This document shows positions 28,601 to 43,600 of a DNA stretch of 64,000 nucleotides, one piece after another. The position numbers were made by a program, and so were the translations under genes. The stretch is from Owenia fusiformis. Its lineage: Eukaryota; Annelida; Polychaeta; Sabellida; Oweniidae. The notes beneath the pieces were generated by a model. That model had not been told where the DNA came from, made no database searches, and saw only the letters and a program-made list of their open reading frames with translations. Every line of letters starts with the position of its first letter. Positions within the stretch are counted from its first letter, which is position 1. The stretch is taken from the NCBI GenBank assembly GCA_903813345.2, contig CAIIXF020000009.1:29548740-29612739 (forward strand). Reading direction: 5' to 3'.

Positions 28601-31600
28601 CATTGTAGCTTATCATTAAGGCTCGCTGATAAGTATTCACCTACAAGGGCAACGTCACATGAAGAGATTAAATTGTTAATGAATAGGTTTCTTTTATCCT
28701 GGAGGACGGGGCAAAGGAACAGGCGATGGGACATAGAGTCATAAGAATTGGAGGGGCATAATTTACAAAAGCCATCACTTTTATTCCACCTTTTAAGGTC
28801 TGATTCTAATTTAAAGCAACCCGACCTGGCTAAGAATTTTTGTCTTGCTCCTTGGAAGTTGAATGGGTTTTTTAGGTACTCTTCTTGAAAGACATGTCTC
28901 TTAACATTTCTATAAAGGGATAGGGATGGCCGGTCGCAAATTGATGAAAACAATTCCTTAGTAGTAATTTCGTTGGAAATATTGAGAAAGGATGAGTACC
29001 ATTCTTCAGAATTAACATTTAATTTATTATCGAGCCCATGGTGCACTAATATATTTGCTATGTTAGAAACATACTTCCAATTAGATTCTTTATTTATTGA
29101 ATATGATTCCAAGAGGGCAGATAAAACCTTTGATACTAGGGTTTGTGAGTTTTTATTCTTTAGATAGCAGAAATAGTAAGTAACAGAGTCTATAAAGACA
29201 ATGCAAATAAAGCTGCTGATATCTACCATAGTCAACCGATTGATCCAAAGAAAAAGGTTATGTATTGGGTTGAGTATGTGATTAGACATAAAGGGGCACA
29301 GCATTTGAGATCTAAGGGCGAAAATGAACTTTATATTTTCCAGTACTTTCTGCTTGATATCATTGCATTGGTAATCTGCACTTTGGTGGTATTTGGCTTG
29401 GTAACAGCATTTGTTATCAAATATATTGTACAATATGCCTTTCACTTTAAAGACAAAAGAAAAAGGGACTAGAATGTTGTCATTTGTTATGTAGATCTAA
29501 CAAGTATGTGCGGAATTAGTTCAAATGCACCATTCTCTGTTTTAATAAAGACCCAAAGCAATTTTTTTTAAAAATCGATCAATCTAATATTACACTCTGT
29601 TACATTTGTGAAAAAATGTTTCAGAAAAAAAAAATTCTTCATGGAAAATTAGTCCATGATTTTATTCAAGTGTAGGCTATTCATTTCTTTACATGTATGT
29701 CTATTTGTCTGGTAGCCATTGGATAATCTTATGGACCCATATGTACCTTGATTCTAAACCTACAGTATTGTATTTAGAAGCTTCAAGTCCAATGTCATAA
29801 TACACGTAAACTTTACCTTACAGCAAGTGCTTATTAATTTACATGATTTAGTTTGGTCCTCAGTTTAAACTTACCAACCAAACAGGCTAACAAGTTCTTT
29901 AGAATTCACCTCCTTTTAAAAAATGTCAAAAATATTTAAGACCGAAAGCATTTCTCAATTTCAATATGTTGGAATCTTTTAAAAATCATTGTTCCGCAAT
30001 GTCAAACACAACTTTAATATGTCATAGAACTAATGGAATAAATGTATTGTAACTTTTATAACAAATTCAAAATTGTACAAGTCAAGCGATCCAATTAGTC
30101 TAGAGGGCATAACGATCAGAATAGAGAGCTGGAACCATAATATGGGTATGATGTTAAACAAATAAAAAAGGTTCCCTATCTCCAGGATGAGTTCGCTCAT
30201 CTTTACTTTAAATTCTATATACAAAAACATATTTTACTGTTTTTTTATTTCATTAAATCAAAAAGTTTAAATTATAGATTGGAAAAACTGTTTACTATAT
30301 TTGCTAATTCTTATTAAATGCCAAGATATTCAAGCATGCTTCAAACAACCCAGATTTGCCTTTTGCCTCCCTAAAATCTCCCTATAGTATCTAAATAACA
30401 CACAAAACTGGAGGGATTGAGTGAAGGTCACACTATTCTAACTATTCAATTTAATTTTTCATCCGTGTCTTGGTTTAACTTTATAGCATTTTCACATATT
30501 TTGATGTCAATGTAATGAATGCTACGATGTCAGCTTTTTATAACATTTTTTATTTGTTTGACAAATATGTGAAGATGTTTTTAGCAACACTTTTTAACCC
30601 TACAAAATTGTAGTATTTTATGTAAACATTTTTAGTGCTTATAAAATATATATGTAGATTACAAATACTGATGCACCTAATAATAGTGTGCCGCTGTTAA
30701 AAAAGCGTATGTCAAAATAAATAAATAAAAATAAATAAATCTTCTCAATATGCTAAATTATAGCAATCTACTCGTAAGGTAGCAAAGAAGTTTTTATCAT
30801 TTTACGGCTTCAGTTCTATAGATAATTATTACATTTGGTCTCAACAAGACCCTAAAAAGTATTTCTCTCAGAACAACATTTATGATTGAGTTAATTCTAG
30901 CTTTTTGTTCAGCTGATTTTCTCTTGATAACAAACTTAAATATTTTCTTCCTTTTTAAATAGAAAATTCAATGACAATTTGGAGAACTGTCTCACTACTG
31001 TTTACCTTTCAACCTTTGAATATGAAGAAAATCCACTATGGTCCACTATGAGCTACAGTATATGTAAGATGGACAGACAGAGAGATTTCCTGATCATTGA
31101 AGGCTGCCCTATATCCCTAATAAACAAAGTCAGAGCTTTCAGTAACGCGTCCTTATCATTACAGCATTAGGAGGACCCGGATTTTGATGAAGTGACTCCA
31201 AAAAACTTTAATGATCCGTCCCTGGGACGCAAAGTCCTGTGTTTTCATTAACAAAATTGATAGACTCGGAAAAGATCTTACCTTCAGTCTTTTATTTGGT
31301 TAAAATCCGCAATAAACGAAGGATATTCTATTTCTAAAAGAAATACAATATTTTCTTTCAAAGTTTATTTTCCGGAAGTTGATTTTCAATCGAAATAGTA
31401 CAAGGCCTGTGATAGGACAATTACTAAGTAGTTGCTACAGTGCTGAGCCGTAATCGATACGAGTCCTATGACTGGCCGCGATTATTAATCGTGCATGCGT
31501 CTTAATAATTTTCACTAATCAACTTACTGGATTTGTTGTGCATCCGCATAAAATGTAGCTAATAAATGAAATCTCACTTTTCATCAATTTTTTTCGTTCG

Positions 31601-34600
31601 GTGTAAAAAAGTGACTTTGAATTTCCAGGAAACTTTTTCACGGGACGCACTTTTTTGAGGGGGGGACTCATTTTTTTAAAATCAATCCATCCCAGGGACG
31701 CACTCTTGAACAAACCTACTGAAAGCACTGAAAGTCCATTGGGATAACTGACCTGGATTGGCATGCATTTTACATGAAACAAAGAAAATGTTTTAATAAA
31801 CTTACAGTTTTCTTTTGTGTGCTCAAATGATTTAAAATGAACGCTCTGGTGACAAATGACGAGATCTGAAAGCTCCCTTGCTATCTTAACTTTGTGGTTT
31901 TTGTTCCCAGCCTTCACTTTCTCTTGTTTGACTCTCTCATCTTCCATCTCTGCTGCCTCATCTTCTTCTGACATGTCATCATCTTCTGATGCTTGGGGTG
32001 GCAGCTTTTTGGCCTGGAGACAGTGTATGAGAAATCATAATACAATAGGGCCATGTACATATATATGGGGTAATGTACGTGAGTTAAATTGTCTCCCAGG
32101 GCCTTAGTTGAAATGAGCAGCTTTTTAGCATGAAGCCACACTCATAATATGGTTCATTAATGTATATGGTCATTTCTTTTAATTTCAGGTCAACCTTTCA
32201 AAATTGAATGAATAAAATTAATAGCCTTCAAGAAAAGGAAATGTCCAAATTTTCTCAAAATTATTCATGTACTTATCACCAATAACAACAAGGCAAAAAG
32301 TAAACAAGATAACACTAACAACAAAAATCACCTCTATAGTATAACACTATCTGTGTTTTGTATTAAGTCTGACATGTGATTTTCCTGGAATAAAGATGGC
32401 AATAAAAATTAATAAATACTGAAAAAAATCCAAAATGACTGCCATAATCCAAGATGGCCACTCAAAAATAATTGGAGAGAATAAAAAAGAAAATGTATCT
32501 TCTGATAAAAAATTGATTTCTATTCAATACACTTATAACCAGAATGTAAAACCAAATTTATTCAAAAAACTTATCTAATAAGAGAAAATAACTTGAATTT
32601 GTAGTGAAACAAACAACTTTGTGCGTAACATATTCAAAATCCATAAATTGGGGAATAAATATGGGACTTTCTTAAGAACTTTTGTGGCTTTTCTTATCAT
32701 TATAAAGCCTACCTGTAATAAAGTGCTTTCCAATGATATATAGACTAATTACACCATATCACAAAACTGCACTTACAGGTAATCATATTGCTATCCCTTT
32801 TTTATTCCCCATACCGATAAAAAAATGTTCATGTATAAAACTGTGATCTCTCATTTTTTAGCTATAAGCAACATTAAAACAAATCCAAGCAAGAATTGAT
32901 ATAATCTAAGCAAGATTTGACAATACAAGCACAAAAGGTATCTGCTATAATTCAAGCAATGTTTCACGAAACTCAAGCTTGATTTTTACCAAAATGATAA
33001 CTGGCTGTAAAAATTTGGTGCATGATATAAGTTTATGATCTATAGTGTTTTGGTGGAAGTGGAGAAAATTAGCTTTACCTTGTTTGATCTTATTTTACTT
33101 CCCTATTAAAGACATACACAATAACAATAGTTAGTGGGTGTGACATATTCCAGACATTGCTACAAATATACAGGTGAGAAAGAAAAAAGAGGAGGGGGCT
33201 CTTAGCACACAAGTTAATTGTCTATTAAGTGTTTTTAAGACTGGGTGGCTAGTCGTTTTCTTCCATTTACTTCAATATTCTTTTGTCAGGGCCTAACAAT
33301 TAATACAACATAAGATGCGCTGGATCTGGTGTTACTGTTACAAGCGCAGATACCTTTACAAGGACAGGTAGAAAATTATTAATTTGAAAAAAAACTTCAC
33401 AAAATGTCAGATGTTGATATACGCAACATATTATTAAGCAAATATTTCATTCTATGTTTGTTCATCTTTAGCAGGGCAAAGGTAATATAATTTCTTCAGG
33501 TGCAACATTGCGTGAAAAAATATTGAAATTTTGGCGAAATACAATATTGTTAAGCATTCTCTATGATCAAACTCAAAAATTGAGGGAGGTGTGAAATATG
33601 TTGTGTTTTATGATCACATGGTACAACACTGACCAATCAGAATACAGGGATTCTTGCCACGATGTAATGAATTCGAACATGCCATTACATATTTTATGCT
33701 GTGAGGATAGCTGTCAATAACTGAGTAAAATAGTGAGGACATTTTTGAATGAACCCATCAAAATTGCTAGGACATGAACTATTAGAGGCAAAAGTTATAA
33801 TGAATACATTTACAACTACAATGTACCTTGATAAGAATCTTTCCTTTAAGAGCAAATGGAGAGGGCAGCTCAGCCGTGTCATCCTCTAGTGGAGTGCGGA
33901 AGAGTTTATCTAAACACAAGATATAACAATAAAACATTTAACATTAGCAGGCAATGATTTAACACACCATGTCATTTTTAAGCAATTCTTGGACTATGGT
34001 ATAATTAGGGTACTTTATTACCTTTACATGATAAAGAATTTATTTTCAAAAATATGTTCAGCAATACAGATTGTATATCCATGTCTCATATAGTGTTACC
34101 CATATTGAAGTGTAACCAATATAGTGACACTTCATATAGCATAACTGACATCTGGATTTTGTTTCAATTTAGCACCCTTTTAATTTGGTGAATATGGTGG
34201 ATTTCAGTAAACTCCCAAAATAATACAGATTGCTTAAATATGTGTTCTTTGTGTCTGATTTTACTCTGTTATGATACTGATTGCAAGAAAGCTTGCGACT
34301 AATCTACCAAATTAACTATGTACCGTACAAATATTGTAGAAAAAAACAAATTAAAATACAGATGTGTATGTTAATCTCAGTGTAACCAACAATGCATAAC
34401 CTTCAGAGTATAACAAAGCATAACCTACATTACATGGTGTAAGTTAATACAAGTGTGTATGATGCACCCCATTTTTTAAAACATTTTCAAATAAAGGTCA
34501 TCAGAACAGGTTTTTTAACTATTAAAATAACATTGTAACTGTATCATGCAACATTCCTAACCTCCAAATATCTCTATCATGTGTCTTGCCATGACCTTCT

Positions 34601-37600
34601 GTTGATCCACAGAGCAGTGGTTCTCTATGGAAAGGATCACTGGAAAACTAAAATGAGAAAATATTCAGTTTAACAATATATTTATAGAGCAATATAGTAC
34701 ATGTAGTAAGATCACAAATCTTAACAAAATTGTGGCCATATTGAATTGAGTGGCCATTTTGAAAATTGTTTTTGACCATGGTTCCTCACTGCCATAAGCT
34801 AACAGTGTCTGACAGTTATCTCTGACATACTGTGAACAGTATTTCCTTCATTTTTAGGTACATTAAGTAAATACTAATGTCATAGTCCAGTATTGAAAGG
34901 TTGTTTGCTAGACATAATAACATAAAGCCAATACACCACAATTTATCAAATAAAAAAGCAATACGCTCACAATGGGATCAAAGCTGGAAATCAAGAAATT
35001 AAGGAGAAGCCCACTTGACGCATTGACTGCTAGGTAACCACATATTTTCTGTCGGCCACTGCACATAAATCCAAGAACCTTACTTTTATATTTTATAGAT
35101 ACACAATTTAATCATTCCTGCTCACAATAAACTTTTCTTTGTCATGGAAAATTGTGTTTTATTTTATGATTTCCTCCCCTTCCTCACAATTATTTAAGGA
35201 TTTTCTTCAGTAAACGTTACAGTGGATGTACCCTTTTAAAAGAGGTCAAACCCATATCCAGGACAAGCCAGGAATGCAACCAACAACAGAAATGTCTAAA
35301 CTATCTCATCTGCAGTGGACTTAACATGTACATTGTAAAAATGGAGGGGAATGATTGGTGCATGTAAATAAAATATCCGTATCCAGGACAAGCCAGGAAT
35401 GGAACCAACAACAGACATGTCTAAACTGTTTCATCTGCAGTGGACTTAACATATACATTGTAAAAATGGAGGGGAATGAATGGTGCATGTAAATAAAATA
35501 TCCGTATCCAGGACAAGCCAGGAATGGAACCAACAACAGACATGTCTAAACTGTTTCATCTGCAGTGGACCTAACATGTACATTGCAAAAATGGAGGGGA
35601 ATGATTGGTGCATGTAAATAAAATATCCGTATCCAGGACAAGCCAGGAATGGAACCAACAACAGACATGTCTAAACATTCTCATCTGAAGTGGACTTAAC
35701 ATGTACATTGTAAAAATGGAGGGGAATGATTGGTGCATGTAAATAAGATACTGTAGTGAGGGGACCTCATCAAGACATTTTCATGTTCAATGGTCTTAAA
35801 TATGATCCTGTAAACATAGGGATACAAGCAAGTGAGCAACATAAGCTAACAATTTAAAGGGACGAGGTCAATATGGATGTAAAACCACAAACATATTTAA
35901 TCATACAATGATTGAGGGAGGGTGTAAAACTCCTCATGTTTTCTTTAACCAATATCAATTTTTAGATGGGAGTGGTTCTTTCTTACTTTAAAAAAATAAA
36001 TAAATGTGCAGTTATGTTTTTGGGAGGGATGAGTGTCAATTTATGTAAACCCTAAGGATTTGGATTATGAAAATGGCTCCTATTTGGTGAAGGAGGGATG
36101 TTGGACATTGTTTCATTATGTGTAATAAATCATAGTTAGGATATTGGGGGATTGTTTTCTCAGACCAGTTTTGCTCTTTGGGTGTTTTTCTGTGCTTTGC
36201 AATACGTTTTGGCATTTTACCTTTTAGCAAGTTAGCTTACATATTCACCTAGTCCCTTATTTCACAATATAAATATTACATAGACACAACTGTATAACTT
36301 ACCAACTGTGTAGTATGAAAAACAAAGTCAAAAGATACATGATGATATAAAGGACAAGTAGTCATTTAATACAAGAAGTGAGTTAGTTTGTCTAATTTGT
36401 GGATGCATCATTTGAGTATGAACCACATGTATAAATGATCTACCTTGTGATCTATTTTACAACTATTTTTGATGTCAAGATTTTATTATTTATCATTTTC
36501 ATTGGGTTATCATTTTTGGATTAACTCTTTAAAATATATATTATCTTGTTTGATTATAATAATTGTTCCTAAATAGTTTGAAAAAGAGCAATCACCCATT
36601 GTTTCTTTACATCATAGTTTGGGACAATTGGGTTTGTTTTCTATCTGGCTTTACTCTTTGATGTTTTCTTTTTTTGCTCTGTTTTGTTACACTTTCAGTA
36701 TTTCCCTTTAGTTCTCATGAATTCCATTTCATTTCATAATCACATCTCCCCAATCAACTGGACAATTGAAAGTAAATGATCAATTGGTTTTTATTGTTTT
36801 TCTGATTATTATTAACTAGCATAATCAGAAAACGATATAAAATAATTCAAAATATATCATCAAGTGCTTCAGATCTGTAAACTAGCATAAGCTGAAAAAA
36901 TTAAAATCCAAAATATATCCGAACACTGTACCAAATATGAACTTACTGTGAGGCTTTAAATGCGTATATATCTATTGCAGAGATGACATCTTTGAAGAGT
37001 ATTTTTGATGTCAGTGTGTAACCATGATAGATAACTGGCTCATTATCTGGACCATCCCAACAATCCACTACAACACAATAATGTAACATCAATTGATATA
37101 GTAATAAAAATATTTCAATTGACTGTACTGAACTACTGATAAAATATTCATAAGAAATTGTTGATATTTTGTCTAAAATGATAAATGATTTATGATTAAT
37201 AAATAACACATCAATTGATATAGTAACTAGACTTTGGAAATTGAACGAAGTTCAATTTCAGACTCCAGATTTAGACCATTTTTAGCCGAGTCATCCAGAA
37301 TAAGCTGAGTCATCCCGAAAAGATGGATGAATAAAATAGGAAGGTAGGATAGGAGAAAATAGGAAGGAACAATAGGATAGAACAAGAAAGCAGTATAGAA
37401 TAGAATAGAATAGAATAGGAAGAAAGGATATGATAGGATAGGATAGGAAGGAAAAGATACGAAGGAAGGATAGATAGGAAGGATAGGATAGGATCAGATA
37501 GGAAGGATGGATGAATTTTTCAATATTTTCTTCTCTACTCTTGACTTTCTATCAGGATACCATCAGATCGATTTTTCGAAATTTGATTTGAAGATTCGGA

Positions 37601-40600
37601 TTCCTGACAAAATTCTACCCCTAATTGATAACACATACGTTAAATTTAGCGAAATTTTATTTTGGCCTACATTTTGGACACGGCATAACTTCGTAACCGG
37701 AAGTCGGATCGAAATTTGGTTTGCAGATTCGGATTTCTGAGAAAATTCTATTCTTAATTCATAACTCATACGTTAAATTTGGAGAACTTTTTATTTTGAC
37801 CTACTTTTCGGACACCATATCTCAAAAGTGGGTCAAAATACTTTCTGACGGCAAAAAGCTAACGCTATTAGCACACTCTTGGTTACATGTATACACAATT
37901 TCGAGGAATATAATTAAAGTGTAGTGTCAGAATCGCAAAAATAAGGAAAACCTTTTGATTTGACCTAGATTTTGACCTAGGCATTTTGTTGTCAAAATTT
38001 TGAAGCTAGATGGCTTTTGAGGTCCCCTTCTTTTAAAGGCTTTCATTAAATTAAGCTGAACTCAGTCTACATTTCGAATTTTTCACTTCAAAGAAATCAT
38101 TTTTTCCCATTGACTTAACATGGGCACCTAATTAAGCGATTTTTGAACTTTTAAAACGACATAACTTCCGAACCGGTAGTCGGATCGAAATTTGGTTTGC
38201 AGATTCGGATTCTTGAGAAAATTTTACCCTTAATTCATAACTCATATGTTAAATTTGGGGAACTTTTTATTTTGACCTACTTTTCAAACACCATATCTCA
38301 AAAGTGGGTCAAAATACTTGCTGACGGCAAAAGGCTAACACTGTTAGCACACTCTTGGCTACACATATACACAATTTCGAAGAATATAATTAAAGTGTAG
38401 TGTCAGAATCGCACAAATAAGGAAAAACTTTGAATTTGACCTAGATTTTGACCTAGACCCTGGACCGGATTTGGACCTAGACTTGACTTGAACCTGGACC
38501 AACACTAGACTTGGACCTGGACTGGACCTTGACTTGGACCTGGAAATGGACTGGACTGGCATTTTTTCAATTTTTTTACTTTTCTTGACTTTCTATAAGG
38601 GTACAATCAGATCGATTTTTCGCGAAATTTTAAAACGTCATAACTCCTGAACCGGAAGTCAGATTTCAATTCGGTTTTCAGATTCGGAATCCTGAGAAAA
38701 TTTCCTAAAAGACCAATATCCTGGACATTGGATTCGGAGAACTTTTTTTTGGACCTCGTTTTCGGACACTGATATCTCGAAAACGGTTCGAGATATCAAA
38801 AATCTAAATCGTATAAAGTTTTTCTACTTTTTTATGAGGAACACAATGAAAAAAACCTGGATCAAAAATATTGAAGGACGACCGAGATAATGGGAAAAAG
38901 TGACAAAGTACTGGATTTGACCTAGTTCTTGACCTTTGACCTAGATAAAAATTTGACCCTATTTCCCACCAACTAGATACTATACCTAAATTGACCATAT
39001 AATAGTCTTGAAAAGATACCTTATAGTTGTTGAGAAAACTTGATCAGTATAAGAATAATAAGAATAAGAATAAGAAAAGAGGCAAAAACAATAGACTCCA
39101 GATTTTCAATCTGGAGTCTAATAAAATATTTCAATGGCTTAAAACGTCGTATTAATGCGTCACATTGTCGATAGGTGGCGCATCCCCTATTATCGCCCAA
39201 CTTCAGTCAATTTTACTTCCGGTTTATTTTTCTGCCTCAGAAACTTTTCGGAGTTTAAAGATCGAATTATGGAGGTTTGGAGTCTCAAAAAGGGATAAAA
39301 AGGCGGATTTGGTGGAAAGGTAATATTACTATTTATATTTATCAAGAAATCGATTGTGTTACGTGACATATGTTCGAAAAACTAGACTTATTTTGATTTG
39401 AAGAGAAAATATTTCAAATAAAATAACGCTTCACCGTTCAGCCTAAAACAGAATATTATCTCAATACCTCGTCTGATTTTGCTGTTAAGGGCGGCTTATA
39501 CTTATTAATTGGTGTTGTCGTATGCTGCCCGGTAATTATGAGTTGGAATGTCAAGAGTCTTGACAATACATGCACTGGCGGATCCAGGGAGGGGGGGGGG
39601 CATGGGGTCCCGCTTCTTTTTGAACCTTCAAAAATGATATGTATGTTTACGTATTTTAAAACCTTAAAACAGCTTCATACTATCTTATTCAAGCTTTATC
39701 GTGTTTCAGATTCGAAGTGTAATGGCAAGATGGCCTCCAGGGAACTGTAGTGTAACATGCTGGACAGATATGAAAAGGATGCTAAATTCAATATCCCATG
39801 TGGGAAGCTGAATTGTTGTGGCAAATTCACGGGTTGTTAGAGAATTAAATAGACAAACCTTTCACAGAATACTTGATTAAGAATAAATTAGTAAGTTTTT
39901 CTTATGATTGATTTTGAATACTACCTGTAGTATTATATATGCACCAATGTGCACTGTCAGGCCAATGGCCTACTTTTGCCAAGGGAAGTGGGTCATTTTT
40001 TCAAAATCCTAAGGTAGTTCAAATTTGACAATTTTTGTCTACAGCCTACGGGCCTGACTGACTGTACGTGCGTTTATATGATTTTTTGTTTATTTTGCTC
40101 AAAGTAATCATATTTTAAATCTAAAGAAATCTAAACACATAATGAAATTCGAAGATTGGTCTGAAAACTTGTTTATCAACTTTTTAAAGTGTGAGGTAGA
40201 TTTCCACAAGTCCATTTTATAAAATCCTCAAATGAAATATAAAACTATTTTATTTTATTGAACATTACAGGTAATGCATTTAATGTGCTTTTTTCCGATC
40301 ACAAATAAAATCCAAAATATAATATAAAAATTGATTTATTAAATCTTTTAGGCCTAATTGTTTTAAGTTTAGGGGAACACTTTGTATGCCTTTCATGTTA
40401 ACTGATCTGGGTTAGCCATCTGTAATATGTAAATATGCACTGCAACATTTGAATTATTATTGTAGTTTTCAATACTATATCTAGTACTGTGTTGTTAATT
40501 CAGGATTACTTATTACTCATTGCAGGTGACACAAGAAAAGAGAGTCTATCAAAAAGAGCATAATTGATCAGTTCAACCCAAAGGAATGGTATGATCAGCA

Positions 40601-43600
40601 GGAGTGGCGACTAAAAGCATGACAGTTTGGAATAATTATTCACATGAAAGACTAACATAATGCAATATATATATCACAGTAATTTTACTATAAAGCTTCC
40701 TTAAAGTTAAAAAATGGCAATAGAAAATTTTGATAATGAGTACAAGGAAAAAGAAAAAACTGGTATCTGTGAAAGGTATGCATATTTCGAATATAATTGT
40801 GAAGGTTTCCTAATGCATTCAGACGCCTGTTCCACCATATGATTCAATGCCAGGAGAAGTGTACCAAAAACATGGAAACTATTTTGAGCATCTACTAGTA
40901 ATTTATATCAAATAATGTACTAGGACTATAAGACTGACCTTTATACAGGAAGCAGCTTAGAAAGATATTTATAAATTGACTTATTAACATTTATTGCGCT
41001 TTAAATCATCTGCCCCACCTGCCCAAAACATGAGTTACCATAGTAACCATATTTTTGGTCCAATAAGGGGAAAGTGCATGAAAGTTGTTCCATTAATTGC
41101 TGTATTCATTTGACATATTCTGTGAAAATTTCAAATAAAGAATCACAAAACTTGATTTTGCATTTTTAGAGGATTTTTTATCAGAACTTATTGATCGACC
41201 TTGTACTAGTATACATATATAAAACTTTACAATAGAAGGCATGTGAGATTCAAATATTTGTCAGCTGATGAGATATGTTTAACTCTTAAATGGATTTTGG
41301 ACCCCAGAGCACATTCTTTGCAATACTTTTGTAATAATTTTAATAACTTAATCTACATGAAATTTCATCTAATCGTTGTTTAATCTATTTCCTTTCAGAT
41401 AAATCAACCCAGATGTAAATCGCATGATAACTTTTCGTACAACCCTAGATCAAAGAACATCACTATCACCAAAACATATATTCAAATAATATATTGTTAT
41501 ATGTAAATGCTACAAAATGTTCAAAACACTTTAGATACCTGACTCTTTATAATTAAGTTTACTCATATTTTCTTGCATACAACATAAATAATCTATATAT
41601 ATTATGAAAGGTAGGTGAATTACCTATTAAAAACTGGTACCAGAATGAAAAAATTATCTGATTGCAGAGTTATTGTCAAACATGTGAAATAAATCCCTTA
41701 AAGGGTGTAAAAAACATAAATCCAATTAAGGGCTTAATATTTTCCAGGTGTACATGTGCATTGTACATGATGCATGTTATCCATTTCTAAAAACTTAAGT
41801 AGATCCCTTTGACAGATTTCTTTGAAACAAAATAGTTCTGTATTAAAATTAAAATTAAAAAATATCCTTGCTTAAACCCTCTAATTACTTTCAACTACTC
41901 AAATCAATTGACCTGATTTTAGCAAAAAATAAATCAATAAAAGACCATATTGTTTTTCCAAGTGGGAAAATGTCTAGTTAACTTTAAATAAATTATAACT
42001 CAGTGCATTTATTAGTATTGTTTTAAGACTGAGTATGTACCCCACCTCTGTGTACAGTTTTTCAAAGTCTAAATCACAAGGAAAGGTTACCCAGAGAGGG
42101 GGGGATACACAATCTTGAGATAAGAGTAAAAAAGACCCCTGGTGAAGTCCCCCATATCTTTATAAAAACTCTAAGGGATTTGCCTGAAGTGAAAATACAC
42201 CAAGGACTGTGTGAGCCATGTGTCACGTAAGAAAAATACTAGTATGATGCCCATTTGAAGCGATGTCTTGCAAGTAGGCTAGAAATCAGCTGTTTCAATG
42301 CAAACAAAGCATAGGCATTATGTCCTTAAAAAAATCAGATGTGGTTCACATATTCAACATCTTAAAACATATGGTCTAGTATTAAACGGTGGGTTTGAGT
42401 CTTCATATTGATGGAGTAATCAAATAAATATAATAGTCATCATTTTAGACGGAGTAATCTTTCAGAATAAGCAACATATTTGTACAGAAAACAAAAAGTT
42501 ATTTTTTATGGCCTTATATCCTGGCACTTGTACACATTCCTGAAGGGGGTCAACTCGGTGCATTCAATGACTTTCGGCAGCGTGAGGAACAACGATTTAC
42601 AATTGCGTAAGTAGTCTAATTTATTTTTTCATTCTTTTGGACAAGATTATTCTGTAAATGTGATAATCAGAGGGTGAAATGCCTTTGAATCGAGCATTCA
42701 ACTTACCCTTGGCGTCATCATTTTCGGCAGACTGAAATCGTTTGGAGATCCCCGGGCAGCCGGGTTGGAGCTGTGCAAACGTTATTTACAAACTGTTATT
42801 TAACGAAATCGCCTGCCTCTTTCAAGGGAAAATGTATGCTCCCTCCCTGTTGTCGCATTCGAGAATGCAACATTGCATTGGCAGTATTTTGAATTTTTAT
42901 AGATTTCTATTCAAATTTCCCGCGAACTTTTTTGACTGAACTTGGGCGATAATAGAGGAATGACGTCATGCGCCATCTATTGACGATTTCAGCGTTTTAC
43001 TCCATTGACTGTATTGATAAAATATTCTTAAGAAATTGTTGATATTTTTCCCTATATGATTAACAATATTACTCCTTATTGGTGACATAGCTTAGATGGA
43101 AGCCTCCTGACACTATTTAGTATTACCATAATACCACATCAACAGATATGTGAATAAATCGAAAAAATTGTTGAGAGAAAGATAAAATCTGGGATAGGTG
43201 GATCTGAATTTTAAAATTCTGGGGTACAAAATGACTGGTCTACTTACACTCCACACATCTGCATCCTTTCTGTAGGGCTCTAACATAGGCTTCCACAGAA
43301 CTTGGGCCAACGATCTGGTCCTCTAGTAGGTATCTGTAGTGAAGAGAAAATAAAGATTAAAGGGACTAGAAAGGACAGAGACTATGTCGCAATTTTATAA
43401 TTTGTATTTTGTTCTCATATCATTCCATGTTGTTGTGCCTATTTTTAGGATAATCTTTAGATTTATTTGTTCATTATTAGTTCCATTAATGGGAGTTCAA
43501 AATTGTCCTATATTCTGGTACATTTATTTGTGGTCCAGTCTATCAAAGCTCTAATGTAGACTCATATTTTCTAATCTTAGATTTCATGAAGGAAAGGTAG

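Larger units (their letters stand above)
26386..30240 (+). repeat. UGT duplication unit 3
   Basis: Third copy of the UGT unit. The left end starts within the shared upstream sequence (atcattaacaatattaaactg); the 3' flank to about 30235 matches the unit 2 flank (25598-26350), including tatgggtatgatgttaaaca. The coding part is split by a LINE. Confidence 0.85.
37229..39121. mobile_element. Hairpin-ended insertion with internal repeats
   Basis: The right end is a perfect hairpin, agactccagatt-ttc-aatctggagtct (39093-39120). The left end, tagactttggaaattgaac, has its own hairpin and then agactccagattt at 37261. Inside are a ggata-rich microsatellite (37325-37510) and a long direct repeat: 37721-37924 and 38197-38400 are nearly identical, 476 bp apart. 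A more diverged third copy of part of it starts at about 38590. No protein recognised; class unknown. Confidence 0.7.

Noticed and set aside
35321..35661. Two overlapping 71-codon minus-strand ORFs
   Set aside because: Produced by the 125-bp tandem repeat; no signature, and period not a multiple of three.
35252..35752. CRISPR-like regular repeat
   Set aside because: Units are contiguous 125-bp repeats without unique spacers, in an animal intron.
38359..38562. Arg/Ser/Pro-rich minus-strand ORF
   Set aside because: Translation of a tggacct-type microsatellite.
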